NCBI GenBank assembly: GCA_000155695.1
Contig: DS990592.1
Coordinates: 4,229,820-4,293,819 of the forward strand
From: Verrucomicrobiia bacterium DG1235
GTDB lineage: Bacteria > Verrucomicrobiota > Verrucomicrobiia > Opitutales > Opitutaceae
Length of the DNA stretch: 64,000 nt
Reading direction: 5' to 3'
The notes under the pieces were generated by a model, which worked only from the letters and a program-made list of their open reading frames with translations, was not told where the DNA came from and searched no databases. Both the position numbers and the translations under genes were made by a program. Shown in pieces: positions 30,758 through 38,074 of the stretch; the stretch's first letter is position 1; the number at the start of each line of letters is the position of its first letter.

Positions 30758-31759
30758 TTATTCGCTTTCGAGCAAGAGTGTGATTTCCATTTCTTCGTCA
30801 CCTCGCCGAATGATGAAACTTGTGAAGCTATCTGCGTCGCTGAAGAAAATCGCGTCTCGCAGGGTATTGATCTGGGTGACGTCAACTCCCTCGAATTGAA
30901 TGATTTGGTCTCCTGCTTTCAGCCCGCTTTGGCTTGCGGCGCTGCCTTCGTCGACTTCGTTGACGACTATGGATCGGCTCAAGCTTGTGGGATCGGTTTT
31001 TTCGGAGAATCGCGCTCGAATGATTGGGTGGATGAAGCTTTTGGTCTCGCGCAGTTGACTTACGATATGCCGTAGGGAATTTGTGGGTACGAGATAGCTT
31101 GAATTGATATCAGGAAGGGAGGCTACGCTAATGCCGATCAGTTCTCCCTCGCTGCTAAAAACCGGCGAGCCCCCTTCGGCAGGACCGGAGGGTATGCTTA
31201 TTCGCGTGTAGGTGAAAGGGAAGTCTATGTCGCTAAAGCTGCTTTCGCGTCCGGTGACGAGTCCTAGTTTCGGGGTAGGGTTGAAGTCGAGAGGGCTGGT
31301 AATCGCATAGGCAAGAGATCCGATGGCGGGTGCCTTTGCTACTTGGTCAAGATTTATGAAGCGAATGCCGGCTGGAGGTTTGGCGACTTGTACGAGACCA
31401 AGGTTGGATCGGGGGTCTGAAGCGATGGGAACGGCTAGTAGTTGCATACCGTCTTTTTCGATTCGTATTCTCGGTCCTTCTTGAAGGGGTACGGCATTAG
31501 TGAGCACGGTTCCTTTTTCGTCGATATAGAAGCCGGACAGAACAGTGAGGGCGACTTGTTCTTTGCCGTTCGAATCCTGAGTTTTGGCGGCGACCTTTAC
31601 TTTAACGACGGCGTCCTTGTATTGTTGATACAGGCGGACGAGTTGGTCTTCGATTTGAACGAGCTGATTGTGTCCCTCGTTTCCGTTTCCGTGGCTATGC
31701 GGGCTGAAACAGGCTATCATCAGGCCTGTCGTTGCGAGAAATCGGGCTGCTCGAGGCAT
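30758..31759 (-). CDS. HtrA/DegP-like protein with PDZ domain, catalytic triad lost
   Basis: The 333-residue exported protein has a signal peptide that may be a lipobox (GLMIAC, residues 12-17), a trypsin-like domain (about 45-230) and one PDZ domain (about 245-325, SQSGLKAGDQIIQFEGVDV). The places where HtrA has its triad read TNAVPL (His absent, residues 87-92), SDPRSNL (Asp replaced by Asn119) and PAEGGSP (Ser replaced by Glu196). It is therefore probably not a protease. It is the third gene after an ECF sigma factor and a putative anti-sigma factor, separated by only 2 bp, so a role as envelope-stress sensor or substrate-binding partner is plausible. Confidence 0.8.
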   Translation of the reverse strand: MPRAARFLATTGLMIACFSPHSHGNGNEGHNQLVQIEDQLVRLYQQYKDAVVKVKVAAKTQDSNGKEQVALTVLSGFYIDEKGTVLTNAVPLQEGPRIRIEKDGMQLLAVPIASDPRSNLGLVQVAKPPAGIRFINLDQVAKAPAIGSLAYAITSPLDFNPTPKLGLVTGRESSFSDIDFPFTYTRISIPSGPAEGGSPVFSSEGELIGISVASLPDINSSYLVPTNSLRHIVSQLRETKSFIHPIIRARFSEKTDPTSLSRSIVVNEVDEGSAASQSGLKAGDQIIQFEGVDVTQINTLRDAIFFSDADSFTSFIIRRGDEEMEITLLLESE

Positions 31760-31761
31760 TT

Positions 31762-32325
31762 TTAGTAGCTCGGTTTCGCGCTGATGACTTTCGCTCCTAG
31801 GGATTGAGCTTGCGACCCGTGGGAGAAGGTGACGGGCGTTGCGTTCAGCTGGTAGTCGTTTTTCGAATCGTATCCCGTGTCCAGGGTGTTGATTTGATAG
31901 ACCGTTCCCAATGCCTCCAGCTCGGCTTCGGCGACGGCATCGCTACGCTGGGAGTGGACGACGAAGAAGGATTCTGGTTCCTCTCTTTCATTTGACTGGG
32001 CTATAGGCGTGAGCGGTAGAGCGGCGTCGCTTGAAGTAGAGGTGAGCAGGTGGGAAGTATTGCTAACGGCAAAAAATGTGATGGCGACCGCTCCGACTGC
32101 GGCGACCGGTGGGGCAGCCTTGCGAGCTGCGATCATGCAGGCGCGTCGGAGTCGCGTATGGAGAGGCTGGATACGGACGAATGTGGAAAGCTGCCTGCTG
32201 CGAAATTGCTGTTCGAAACTTTGCCAAAACGCGGCGTCGGGCGTTTCCAGGCGCTTGAGCTTGATGAGTTGGCTCAGGCGTTGGTCAGCTTTCGCGGCGG
32301 CTGTTCTGTGGGATTTGGCGTTCAT
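31762..32325 (-). CDS. Putative single-pass anti-sigma factor
   Basis: I infer this from context. The 187-residue protein has a cytoplasmic Lys/Arg-rich N-terminal region (residues 1-65, DQRLSQLIKLKRLETPDAAFWQSFEQQF), one membrane helix (about 70-90, PPVAAVGAVAITFFAVS) and a periplasmic tail of about 95 residues. That layout is typical of anti-sigma factors such as RseA. The gene starts 12 bp after the ECF sigma gene and is followed at 2 bp by the HtrA-like gene. No zinc-binding HxxxCxxC motif is present. Confidence 0.6.
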   Translation of the reverse strand: MNAKSHRTAAAKADQRLSQLIKLKRLETPDAAFWQSFEQQFRSRQLSTFVRIQPLHTRLRRACMIAARKAAPPVAAVGAVAITFFAVSNTSHLLTSTSSDAALPLTPIAQSNEREEPESFFVVHSQRSDAVAEAELEALGTVYQINTLDTGYDSKNDYQLNATPVTFSHGSQAQSLGAKVISAKPSY

Positions 32326-32337
32326 CGGATCAAGCGT

Positions 32338-32967
32338 CTATTGGACGTAGTCTTTCAATTCGGCTTGTAGAAATTGTTTCGCGTAGTGGAGGCGAGAGCG
32401 GACGGTACCGACGGAAGTGCCGACAATATCGGCGATTTCCTTGTGGCTGAGGCCATCGATCTCGTAGAGCGTGATGACGGTGCGATGCTTCACGGAGAGC
32501 TTTTGAAAGGCGTCGTTGAGCTTCTCTTGGAGCTCGTTCATGAGGGCCTTCTTGTCGGAATCGGAGTCGGTGGTGAGTTGCTCGATAAATCCGGCGGAGT
32601 GGTCTTCGTCGTTCATCTTCTCGAAGCTGAAGAAGCGGCGCAGCTTGTTTTTTCGAAGATGGGTGAGGGTGGTATTCAGAGCGATGCGGTAGAGCCAGGT
32701 GAAGAAACTGGATTTGCCTTTGAAGCGCCCGACGGATTGGAAGGCCTTGATGAAGGCGTCCTGGGTGAGGTCGGACGCGTCCTCTCGATTTGAGGTGAGG
32801 TTGTAGACGACGGCGTAAATGCGTTCTCGGTATTTGGTGACGAGCTCGTCAAATGCGTCTACATCACCGGCCTGCACCTTTTGCACGATGACAAGGTCGT
32901 CGTCGGCCTCTTGTCGCCGTTCGGGCGTAGAGACCAAGGTCTTGGTTATGGCCTTGCTGATGCTCAT
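32338..32967 (-). CDS. ECF RNA polymerase sigma factor (RpoE-like)
   Basis: The 209-residue protein has sigma region 2 (AFDELVTKYRERIYAVVYNL, then DLTQDAFIKAFQSVGRFKG and WLYRIALNT) and sigma region 4 with a helix-turn-helix (YEIDGLSHKEIADIVGTSVGTVRSRLHYAKQFL). A poorly conserved N-terminal extension of about 25 residues precedes region 2. It heads a three-gene leftward unit with an anti-sigma-like membrane protein and a triad-less HtrA-like protein, which recalls rpoE-rseA or algU-mucA-mucD units that respond to envelope stress. Confidence 0.93.
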   Translation of the reverse strand: MSISKAITKTLVSTPERRQEADDDLVIVQKVQAGDVDAFDELVTKYRERIYAVVYNLTSNREDASDLTQDAFIKAFQSVGRFKGKSSFFTWLYRIALNTTLTHLRKNKLRRFFSFEKMNDEDHSAGFIEQLTTDSDSDKKALMNELQEKLNDAFQKLSVKHRTVITLYEIDGLSHKEIADIVGTSVGTVRSRLHYAKQFLQAELKDYVQ

Positions 32968-33061
32968 CTAGGTTTGCAGGTGAAAAGTTGGGAATCCTGA
33001 ATATATACGCAAAAACGCCCGAATTTGAAGCCGCTTTTTTACTTTACCGTCAGTTGGCGAC

Positions 33062-34078
33062 CTAGAGAGCGGCGACTTGGTTCCAGAGCAGGTCGCTGAT
33101 GGTGCGCAGGTAGGGTGCGGAGGAGTTGTTTTGGAATGGGGCGATGGCGTCGCGGCCTTTGGTGATTTCGTCGAAGATGGCTTGGCGGACTTCTTCGAAG
33201 ATTCCCATTTCGCGGAGTTTTTCTAGCCAGTGGGGGACGTCGGCTTCGATTTTGCCGGAGAGGGAGTCGCGCAGGAGCTGGGCTTGGTCGTCGGGCAGGC
33301 GGTCGCGCATGAGGATGAGGGGCATGGTGGGCTTGCCAGTGGCGATATCGGTACCGAGGGTTTTGCCGATCTTCTCCTGCGAGCCGAAGAGGTCGGTCAT
33401 ATCGTCATAGATTTGGTAGGCGATGCCGAGGTGTCGGCCGAAGGCGCCGGCGGCTTGCACGTAGCTGTCTTCGAATCCGGCGAGTCGAGCGCCGAGATGG
33501 CAGGAGACGCGGAAAAGCTCGGCGGTCTTGAGGTCGATGACGCGGAAGTAGGTTGCCATGTCGAGGTCTGGGTCGCCGCGTTGCATGGTTTGGAGGATTT
33601 CTCCGGTGCAGACTTGGCGCATGGAGACGGCGATGTCTCGGCAGACTTCGTTGGTGGGGAATTGGGTGGCGAGGTAGACGGCGTGCGAGAAGAGGGCGTC
33701 TCCGAGGAGGACTGCGGTAGCGTTGTTGTATTTTTTGGCGACGGTGGCGCGGTTGCGGCGAATGTCGGCCTCGTCCATGATATCGTCGTGAACGAGGGTG
33801 GCGAGGTGGACGGTTTCGACGACGGCGGCGAGGCGGACGAGTTTTTCGTCGACTTGGCCGTCGTTTTGCCAGCCGCTGAAGAAGATGAGGGAGGGACGGA
33901 TGCGCTTACCTCCGGTGTCGATGCTGTAGGCGGCGTGTTCGCGGATCTCTGGCTCGAATTGTGAGATCTGTTCCATCAAGAAGGCGTCCAAAGCCTTCAA
34001 ATGGGGCTGGAGCAATTGAAACAGCTCGGGGAGTTGCTTCGCAGGCTCTGTTATGGGCGTTTGAGGCGGGTTTTGCAT
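33062..34078 (-). CDS. Polyprenyl diphosphate synthase (long chain)
   Basis: This trans-isoprenyl diphosphate synthase extends allylic diphosphates with isopentenyl diphosphate to make the side chain of quinones. Both Asp-rich motifs are present: LVHDDIMDEADIRR near residue 97 and YQIYDDMTDLFG near residue 218, plus GGKRIRPSLIFFS near residue 56. The 338-residue length and the small residues ahead of the first Asp-rich motif suggest a long (octaprenyl-like) product; the exact chain length cannot be read from sequence. The palindrome at 34179 lies 100 bp upstream of its start. Confidence 0.92.
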   Translation of the reverse strand: MQNPPQTPITEPAKQLPELFQLLQPHLKALDAFLMEQISQFEPEIREHAAYSIDTGGKRIRPSLIFFSGWQNDGQVDEKLVRLAAVVETVHLATLVHDDIMDEADIRRNRATVAKKYNNATAVLLGDALFSHAVYLATQFPTNEVCRDIAVSMRQVCTGEILQTMQRGDPDLDMATYFRVIDLKTAELFRVSCHLGARLAGFEDSYVQAAGAFGRHLGIAYQIYDDMTDLFGSQEKIGKTLGTDIATGKPTMPLILMRDRLPDDQAQLLRDSLSGKIEADVPHWLEKLREMGIFEEVRQAIFDEITKGRDAIAPFQNNSSAPYLRTISDLLWNQVAAL

Positions 34079-34250
34079 CGGTAGTTAAGAGGAAGCAGTA
34101 TGCATCGCATACGACGCTGCCATTGCAAACTCGAATGCGCCGAGGAGACATCGCTTCGGATTTCGTCCGTGGGAAGTGGCGCAATCTGATGTCTAACGTT
34201 AGACATCAGATTGCGCTTATTGGGGATGGAGGTTTGCGCGGAGGGAGAGG
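34079..34250. other. Gap between the PaaX-like gene and the prenyl synthase
   Basis: This 172-bp stretch contains palindrome copy 1 (34179-34216) and otherwise nothing I recognise. There is no T-tract after the palindrome on either strand. Confidence 0.6.
34179..34216. repeat. 38-bp perfect palindrome, copy 1
   Basis: The half GCGCAATCTGATGTCTAAC (34179-34197) is followed directly by its exact reverse complement (34198-34216), with the centre at TAAC|GTTA. It lies 34 bp past the stop of the PaaX-like gene. A copy with two changed positions per half lies at 35063-35100. It has no loop in DNA; as RNA it would make a stem of about 17 bp. It is not a standard terminator because no T-tract follows. 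Confidence 0.97.
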
Positions 34251-35033
34251 TCAGGAGCAGAGAATGTCTCGCCAGGGGCTAAAGGCAGAGCGGCGTTTTT
34301 GCCAACAGAGCTGGCCTTGGTAGTTTGCTGGATGCAGGGGAGATGGGAGGAGTGGGTCTGAGCTCATCACAGATCGCCAGAGTTCGGATTCGTCTCGAAA
34401 CCATGCTGCGAAATCCTGTGATGAGAACTGCGCAGCAATTGGGGTTCGGTTTTCGAGAAAGCGCAGGTATTCCTCCTGGAGGTTGGCGATGTGAGTAAAA
34501 TCCCAAGCCTTTTCGACGATGAGGGCGTCGGTCAGGTTTCCGAGTGGTTTGCCTTCGATGAAAATTACCGAGCGAGGATCTATGTTCAGCGAACCGAGTT
34601 GCGTTGACCAATCTTCGTACTTGCGGGCAGTGAGCCAGAGGCTGCCTTGCAGGTGCCCGAATTTGTTTTCCTGAAGCCAGCGATTGAGTCGCTTTCTCTC
34701 TTTTCGCTCATCTGCCGGTAGATCGAATGTCAGGGTTCGCCAGTTGCCGGACCAGTCTTGGTTCCAGAAACTAGTGGGATCGATTGATTCGGGAAGAGAG
34801 GCTTTGCCAGTCTGGGTGAGTTGTGGGACCCATGCTATTTTTTCGCTGCTATCTTGCCAGCTGATCAGCCCTTTCTCTCTCATAGACCTCATGTGGCGGA
34901 GGTAGGAGGATGACTTTTCCCAACCGCCGAACGAATTTAGGGATGAGTGCAGACGGTGGGCGTTGGCGAAGGCGTCGAGGCCGGTCATGAAGACCAATTC
35001 CAGTATGTCTTTGGATTTCTGGCTCAGTGTCAT
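34251..35033 (-). CDS. PaaX-family protein flanked by palindromes
   Basis: The 260-residue protein has the three-part PaaX layout: an N-terminal winged helix (about residues 1-85, with SYLRHMRSMREKGLISW), a Cas2-like ferredoxin-fold domain (about 93-170, WRTLTFDLPADERKERKRL and FGHLQGSLWLTARKYEDW), and the PaaX C-terminal part (WDFTHIANLQEEYLRFL; SDPLLPSPLHPANYQGQ). PaaX represses phenylacetate catabolism in enterobacteria, but no such genes are nearby. It lies 30 bp from one 38-bp palindrome and 34 bp from another, and a 14-bp palindrome covers its start codon. Its role here, regulator or part of a palindrome-associated element, is not known. Confidence 0.8.
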   Translation of the reverse strand: MTLSQKSKDILELVFMTGLDAFANAHRLHSSLNSFGGWEKSSSYLRHMRSMREKGLISWQDSSEKIAWVPQLTQTGKASLPESIDPTSFWNQDWSGNWRTLTFDLPADERKERKRLNRWLQENKFGHLQGSLWLTARKYEDWSTQLGSLNIDPRSVIFIEGKPLGNLTDALIVEKAWDFTHIANLQEEYLRFLENRTPIAAQFSSQDFAAWFRDESELWRSVMSSDPLLPSPLHPANYQGQLCWQKRRSAFSPWRDILCS

Positions 35034-35043
35034 TCCGGAATGA
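35030..35043. promoter_or_regulatory. 14-bp palindrome over the PaaX-like start codon
   Basis: TCATTCCGGAATGA is a perfect palindrome that includes the start codon (ATG reading leftward from 35033). Such a site would let a bound protein block translation start or early transcription. Binding is not shown. Confidence 0.5.
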
Positions 35044-35062
35044 AACGGGAACTAGGGGTTTG

Positions 35063-35100
35063 GCGCAATCCAATGTCTAACGTTAGACATTGGATTGCGC
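35063..35100. repeat. 38-bp perfect palindrome, copy 2
   Basis: The half GCGCAATCCAATGTCTAAC (35063-35081) is followed directly by its exact reverse complement (35082-35100). It lies 29 bp upstream of the PaaX-like start. Compared with copy 1, the pair TG in the left arm is CA, and the right arm carries the matching change, so the dyad stays perfect. Confidence 0.97.
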
Positions 35101-35162
35101 AAAAGAGGGTGGCTTGGAGTTGGGAGGGTGGGTCTTCTTTGGGGGAGTTTGGTTTACGGGGG

Positions 35163-36158
35163 TTAGACGATGCGGAGCTTGGTGAGGTCTTGTCCGTCGA
35201 TGATGCCGATGGGGCGGTTGCTGGAGTCGACGACGATGAGGTCGTCGATGCTGTGCTTTTCGAAGGTTTTGAGGGCTTGGGCGGCGTAGGAGCCGCCGGC
35301 GATGGTGATGGGCTTGGGGGTCATCACGCTGCTGGCGGGGCTTTCGAGGAAGTTGGGGTGGCTGAGGATGTAGCGGCGGATGTCGCCGTCGGTCATGATG
35401 CCGGCAAGGGTGCCGTCTGTTTCCAGGAGGGCGACGCAGCCGGAGCTTTTGGCGGACATTTCGGCGAGGCAGTCTTTGCAGGTGGCGTCTTTTTTGAGGG
35501 CGGCGAGGCGCTTGGTGGAGCGCATGATTTCCTCGACCTTGGGAGCGAGGACGCGGCCGAGGGCGCCGCCGGGGTGAAATTTGGCGAAGTCTTCGCGGGT
35601 GAGGGCGTTGAGTTCGAGGAGGACCATGGCGACGGCGTCTCCGATGGCGAGGCTGGCGGTGGTGCTGGCGGTTGGGGCGAGCTCGAGGGGGCAGGCTTCG
35701 CGTTCGATGGCGTAGAGGAGGGTGGCGTCGCACATTTTGGCGAGGCTGGAGTCTGGCTTGGCGGTGACGGCGATGGTCTGGACGTCGAAGCGTTGGACCA
35801 TGGGGAGGAAGCGGAGGAGCTCGGCGGTTTCGCCTGAGTTGCTGAAGGCGACGACGGTGTCACGCTGGCGGCAGAGTCCGAGGTCGCCGTGGAGGGCTTG
35901 CACGGGGTCGAGGAAGGTGGAGGGGGCTCCGGTGGAGTTTAGGGTGCCGACGAGCTTTTGGCAGATGTGGGCGTTTTTGCCGACGCCGCTGAGGATGAGC
36001 TTGTTTCCTCGGGCGAGGGTTTGGTGGAGCAGGCTGACGACTTGGGCGAAGCGGGCGTCGAGGGAGTCGCGGGTGGCGTGGAGGGCGGCGATTTCGATGT
36101 CGAGGCAGCGTTGGCCTTTGGCGATGATTTCGGGTGTTTCCATGGGTGTGGGCTGCAA
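35163..36158 (-). CDS. kdsD: Arabinose-5-phosphate isomerase (KdsD/KpsF/GutQ family)
   Basis: This enzyme interconverts D-ribulose 5-phosphate and D-arabinose 5-phosphate, the first step to Kdo in lipopolysaccharide. The 331-residue protein has an N-terminal SIS domain (LSGVGKNAHICQKL; STFLDPVQALHGDLG; VAFSNSGETAELL) and two C-terminal CBS domains (residues about 210-330). The conserved TASTTASLAIGDAVA and FAKFHPGGALG segments are present. KdsD and GutQ cannot be told apart by sequence alone; absence of sorbitol genes favours Kdo synthesis. Confidence 0.92.
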   Translation of the reverse strand: MQPTPMETPEIIAKGQRCLDIEIAALHATRDSLDARFAQVVSLLHQTLARGNKLILSGVGKNAHICQKLVGTLNSTGAPSTFLDPVQALHGDLGLCRQRDTVVAFSNSGETAELLRFLPMVQRFDVQTIAVTAKPDSSLAKMCDATLLYAIEREACPLELAPTASTTASLAIGDAVAMVLLELNALTREDFAKFHPGGALGRVLAPKVEEIMRSTKRLAALKKDATCKDCLAEMSAKSSGCVALLETDGTLAGIMTDGDIRRYILSHPNFLESPASSVMTPKPITIAGGSYAAQALKTFEKHSIDDLIVVDSSNRPIGIIDGQDLTKLRIV

Positions 36159-36233
36159 AATTGTTTATTTGGGATTTAGGACTTGGAAACGCGGCTCGGG
36201 TTGCTGTCTTATTCGATCAAGGAACGGTACTAA

Positions 36234-37031
36234 ATGACGCTAAGGGCTAAGGCTTCCAGACTAATTTTTTTGATGCTTGCGGGGTTTGCCCTTTTGGCGG
36301 GCTGCGCTCAGCAGGGTTCGCTGGAGGTGTTGGACGAGGATGATGATCCGGTGTTTCGGCGGGCTCGTGATCTCTACGCTCGCGGGATGGAGAACGAGGC
36401 TTTGGAGAACTTCCTGAAGCTGATCCAGAAGCGAAACGGAAATGCGCCTGAGTCTCATCTGGATGCAGGCAACATTTACTTGAAGCATTTGCGCGATCCG
36501 GTTTCGGCGATCTACCACTTCAAGCACTATGAGGCTTTGTTGAGGCGAAGCGGGCGAGAGGATGCGCAGACGCGCATCAATTTGGTGGAGGAGCGAATCA
36601 AGAGCGCGACGAAGGAGTTCGCGATGACGTTTGACGCGAAGGTGTACAAGGACCCGCTGGAGCGTCTTAAGCTTTTGGATACGATCGAGGCGTTACGTTC
36701 GGAGAACGAGATTTTGAAGCGGCAGCTTAAGGATGCGCGGGGGCGTCTGAACGGGAGTGGGGATGCCTCGTTGGAGTATCAGCGTGAGTCGGTTGTCGCT
36801 AAGCCGGTGCGTACTTTGAGAGCGGATACGCAGAGTAGGGTGGCACCGTCGCGTCCAGAGCCTGCTGGGGCGACGCGCAGCTATACGACCAAGCCGGGAG
36901 ATTCGCTCTACAAGATAGCCCGTTTGGTTTACGGCGACGGTAGTCGCTGGCGCGAAATCTTAAATGCGAATCGGGACCTGATTCCCGATGAGGGAAGTTT
37001 GAAGGTAGGGATTACGATACGTATCCCTTAG
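36234..37031 (+). CDS. LysM-domain lipoprotein
   Basis: The 265-residue protein has a lipoprotein signal (FALLAGCAQ, Cys23), a tetratricopeptide-like helical region (about residues 40-115, DLYARGMENEALENFLKLI), a coiled coil with KLLDTIEALRSENEILKRQL, a variable linker, and a C-terminal LysM domain (YTTKPGDSLYKIARLVYGD...ILNANRDLIPD). LysM binds peptidoglycan, so the protein probably links the envelope layers. It has an AAGGA ribosome-binding site 10 bp before the ATG. Confidence 0.85.
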   Translation: MTLRAKASRLIFLMLAGFALLAGCAQQGSLEVLDEDDDPVFRRARDLYARGMENEALENFLKLIQKRNGNAPESHLDAGNIYLKHLRDPVSAIYHFKHYEALLRRSGREDAQTRINLVEERIKSATKEFAMTFDAKVYKDPLERLKLLDTIEALRSENEILKRQLKDARGRLNGSGDASLEYQRESVVAKPVRTLRADTQSRVAPSRPEPAGATRSYTTKPGDSLYKIARLVYGDGSRWREILNANRDLIPDEGSLKVGITIRIP

Positions 37032-37046
37032 GGTTCCAGTTTCGTT

Positions 37047-37502
37047 TTAATCGACGCGCAGGATGCGGCGATCGCCGGCGTTTTGGCTGAGGGATTTGCC
37101 GATGAGCTGGGCGCCGAGGGGTGACTTGGAGTTGAGCACGGTGACTGGACCGGAGTCGGTTTCGATTTCGATGCCGCCGTGGGCGGGGCCGATGAAGAAT
37201 TGTTCTCTTCCGTTTGGTCCGAGCGTGGCTACTAGCGATCCCATAGAGATGGGGCCTGTGTGTGGCTCGGGCGGGAGGATGAGGTTGTGGTAGGCTTGCA
37301 GGGCTGCCTTGAGGTCTTTGGCGTAGCCTGCTTGCGCGGTGGCGACGTATGAGGTTTCGAGGGCGTGGGTGTCGTATTTGTTTTCTGGACGCGACTCGTC
37401 GTCTGTGGCGTCTTCGGCGCTTTCGAGGGCGGCTTTCGACGCGACGGCGAGCTCTTGCTCGATGATGGCAATAATGCGGGCGACTAAGTCTGATTTGGAC
37501 AT
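37047..37502 (-). CDS. GreA/GreB-family-like protein
   Basis: The 151-residue protein has an acidic N-terminal helix pair with DESRPENKYDTHALETSYVA, a segment repeated in a subfamily of Gre-like proteins, and a C-terminal FKBP-like GreA/B domain (SMGSLVATLGPNGREQFFIG... SPLGAQLIGKSLSQNAGD). Full GreA has a longer coiled coil that reaches the RNA polymerase active site; this one is shorter, so transcript-cleavage activity is uncertain. It lies 16 bp from the thioesterase-like gene on the same strand. Confidence 0.8.
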   Translation of the reverse strand: MSKSDLVARIIAIIEQELAVASKAALESAEDATDDESRPENKYDTHALETSYVATAQAGYAKDLKAALQAYHNLILPPEPHTGPISMGSLVATLGPNGREQFFIGPAHGGIEIETDSGPVTVLNSKSPLGAQLIGKSLSQNAGDRRILRVD

Positions 37503-37517
37503 GGCGGGATCGGGGGG

Positions 37518-37985
37518 TTAGGCCGGATCCAGATCACGCGTATCGTACTCGCAAGTCAACTTCGAGGTATCGCCGAGTTCATCGCTGAGCACTGTTTCGA
37601 GGGTGACGGTGGCTCGGGCTTTGCGAGAGAGCATTCGCAGAAATTGCTGCCATTCCTTGTCCGGCGGGAGCGAGCAGGTGGCGCTGATGGTGGGCGAGTT
37701 TGAGTCTACCTCGCGTTTTTTGGAGTAGTTTGCCTGCGAGAGGGTGGTGAATGGCTTGTAGTTGAGCCGCTGAAGGGAGACCTGCAGGAATGCCCAGCTG
37801 GCGAGGTTGCAGAGGTTGAGTCCGCTGAGGTCTGAAAACCCCTCGTCCATGACCGTATTGGCGAATTTAGGTACGGAAATCTTTAGCGACTTGTCTGTCG
37901 CTTCGATTACTTGGCAGTTGATTGCTTTGGATAAAGGTATCCTCGTGTGGAGGAATTCTTCGACGCGTTTTAGGGGCAGATCCAT
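37518..37985 (-). CDS. YiiD C-terminal-type hotdog thioesterase-like protein
   Basis: The 155-residue protein has the organisation of the YiiD C-terminal (hotdog) family: an N-terminal helix (LPLKRVEEFLHTRIPLSKAI), an NTVMDEGFSDLSGLNLCNLASWAF central helix and beta strands ending in TCEYDTRDL. Hotdog folds act as acyl-CoA thioesterases in many proteins, but the substrate is unknown and the family is weakly characterised. It sits next to the Gre-like gene. Confidence 0.6.
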   Translation of the reverse strand: MDLPLKRVEEFLHTRIPLSKAINCQVIEATDKSLKISVPKFANTVMDEGFSDLSGLNLCNLASWAFLQVSLQRLNYKPFTTLSQANYSKKREVDSNSPTISATCSLPPDKEWQQFLRMLSRKARATVTLETVLSDELGDTSKLTCEYDTRDLDPA

Positions 37986-38074
37986 TAGGTGTCAAAGATG
38001 GCGCAGGCCCTGTAAGTTGTCGAATGACGGCGCGATTTTGCTGTTGGAACTTCCCTACAGCCTGCGAGTTACGT

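Noticed and set aside
34179-34216. Palindrome copy 1 as a transcription terminator
   Set aside because: There is no T-tract after the stem on either strand, and copy 2 lies upstream of the gene, which does not fit a terminator.
34947-35837. A 296-codon + strand frame running from the PaaX start across the palindrome into kdsD
   Set aside because: It is opposite two well-supported genes and is dominated by Gly, Glu and Asp from antisense codons.
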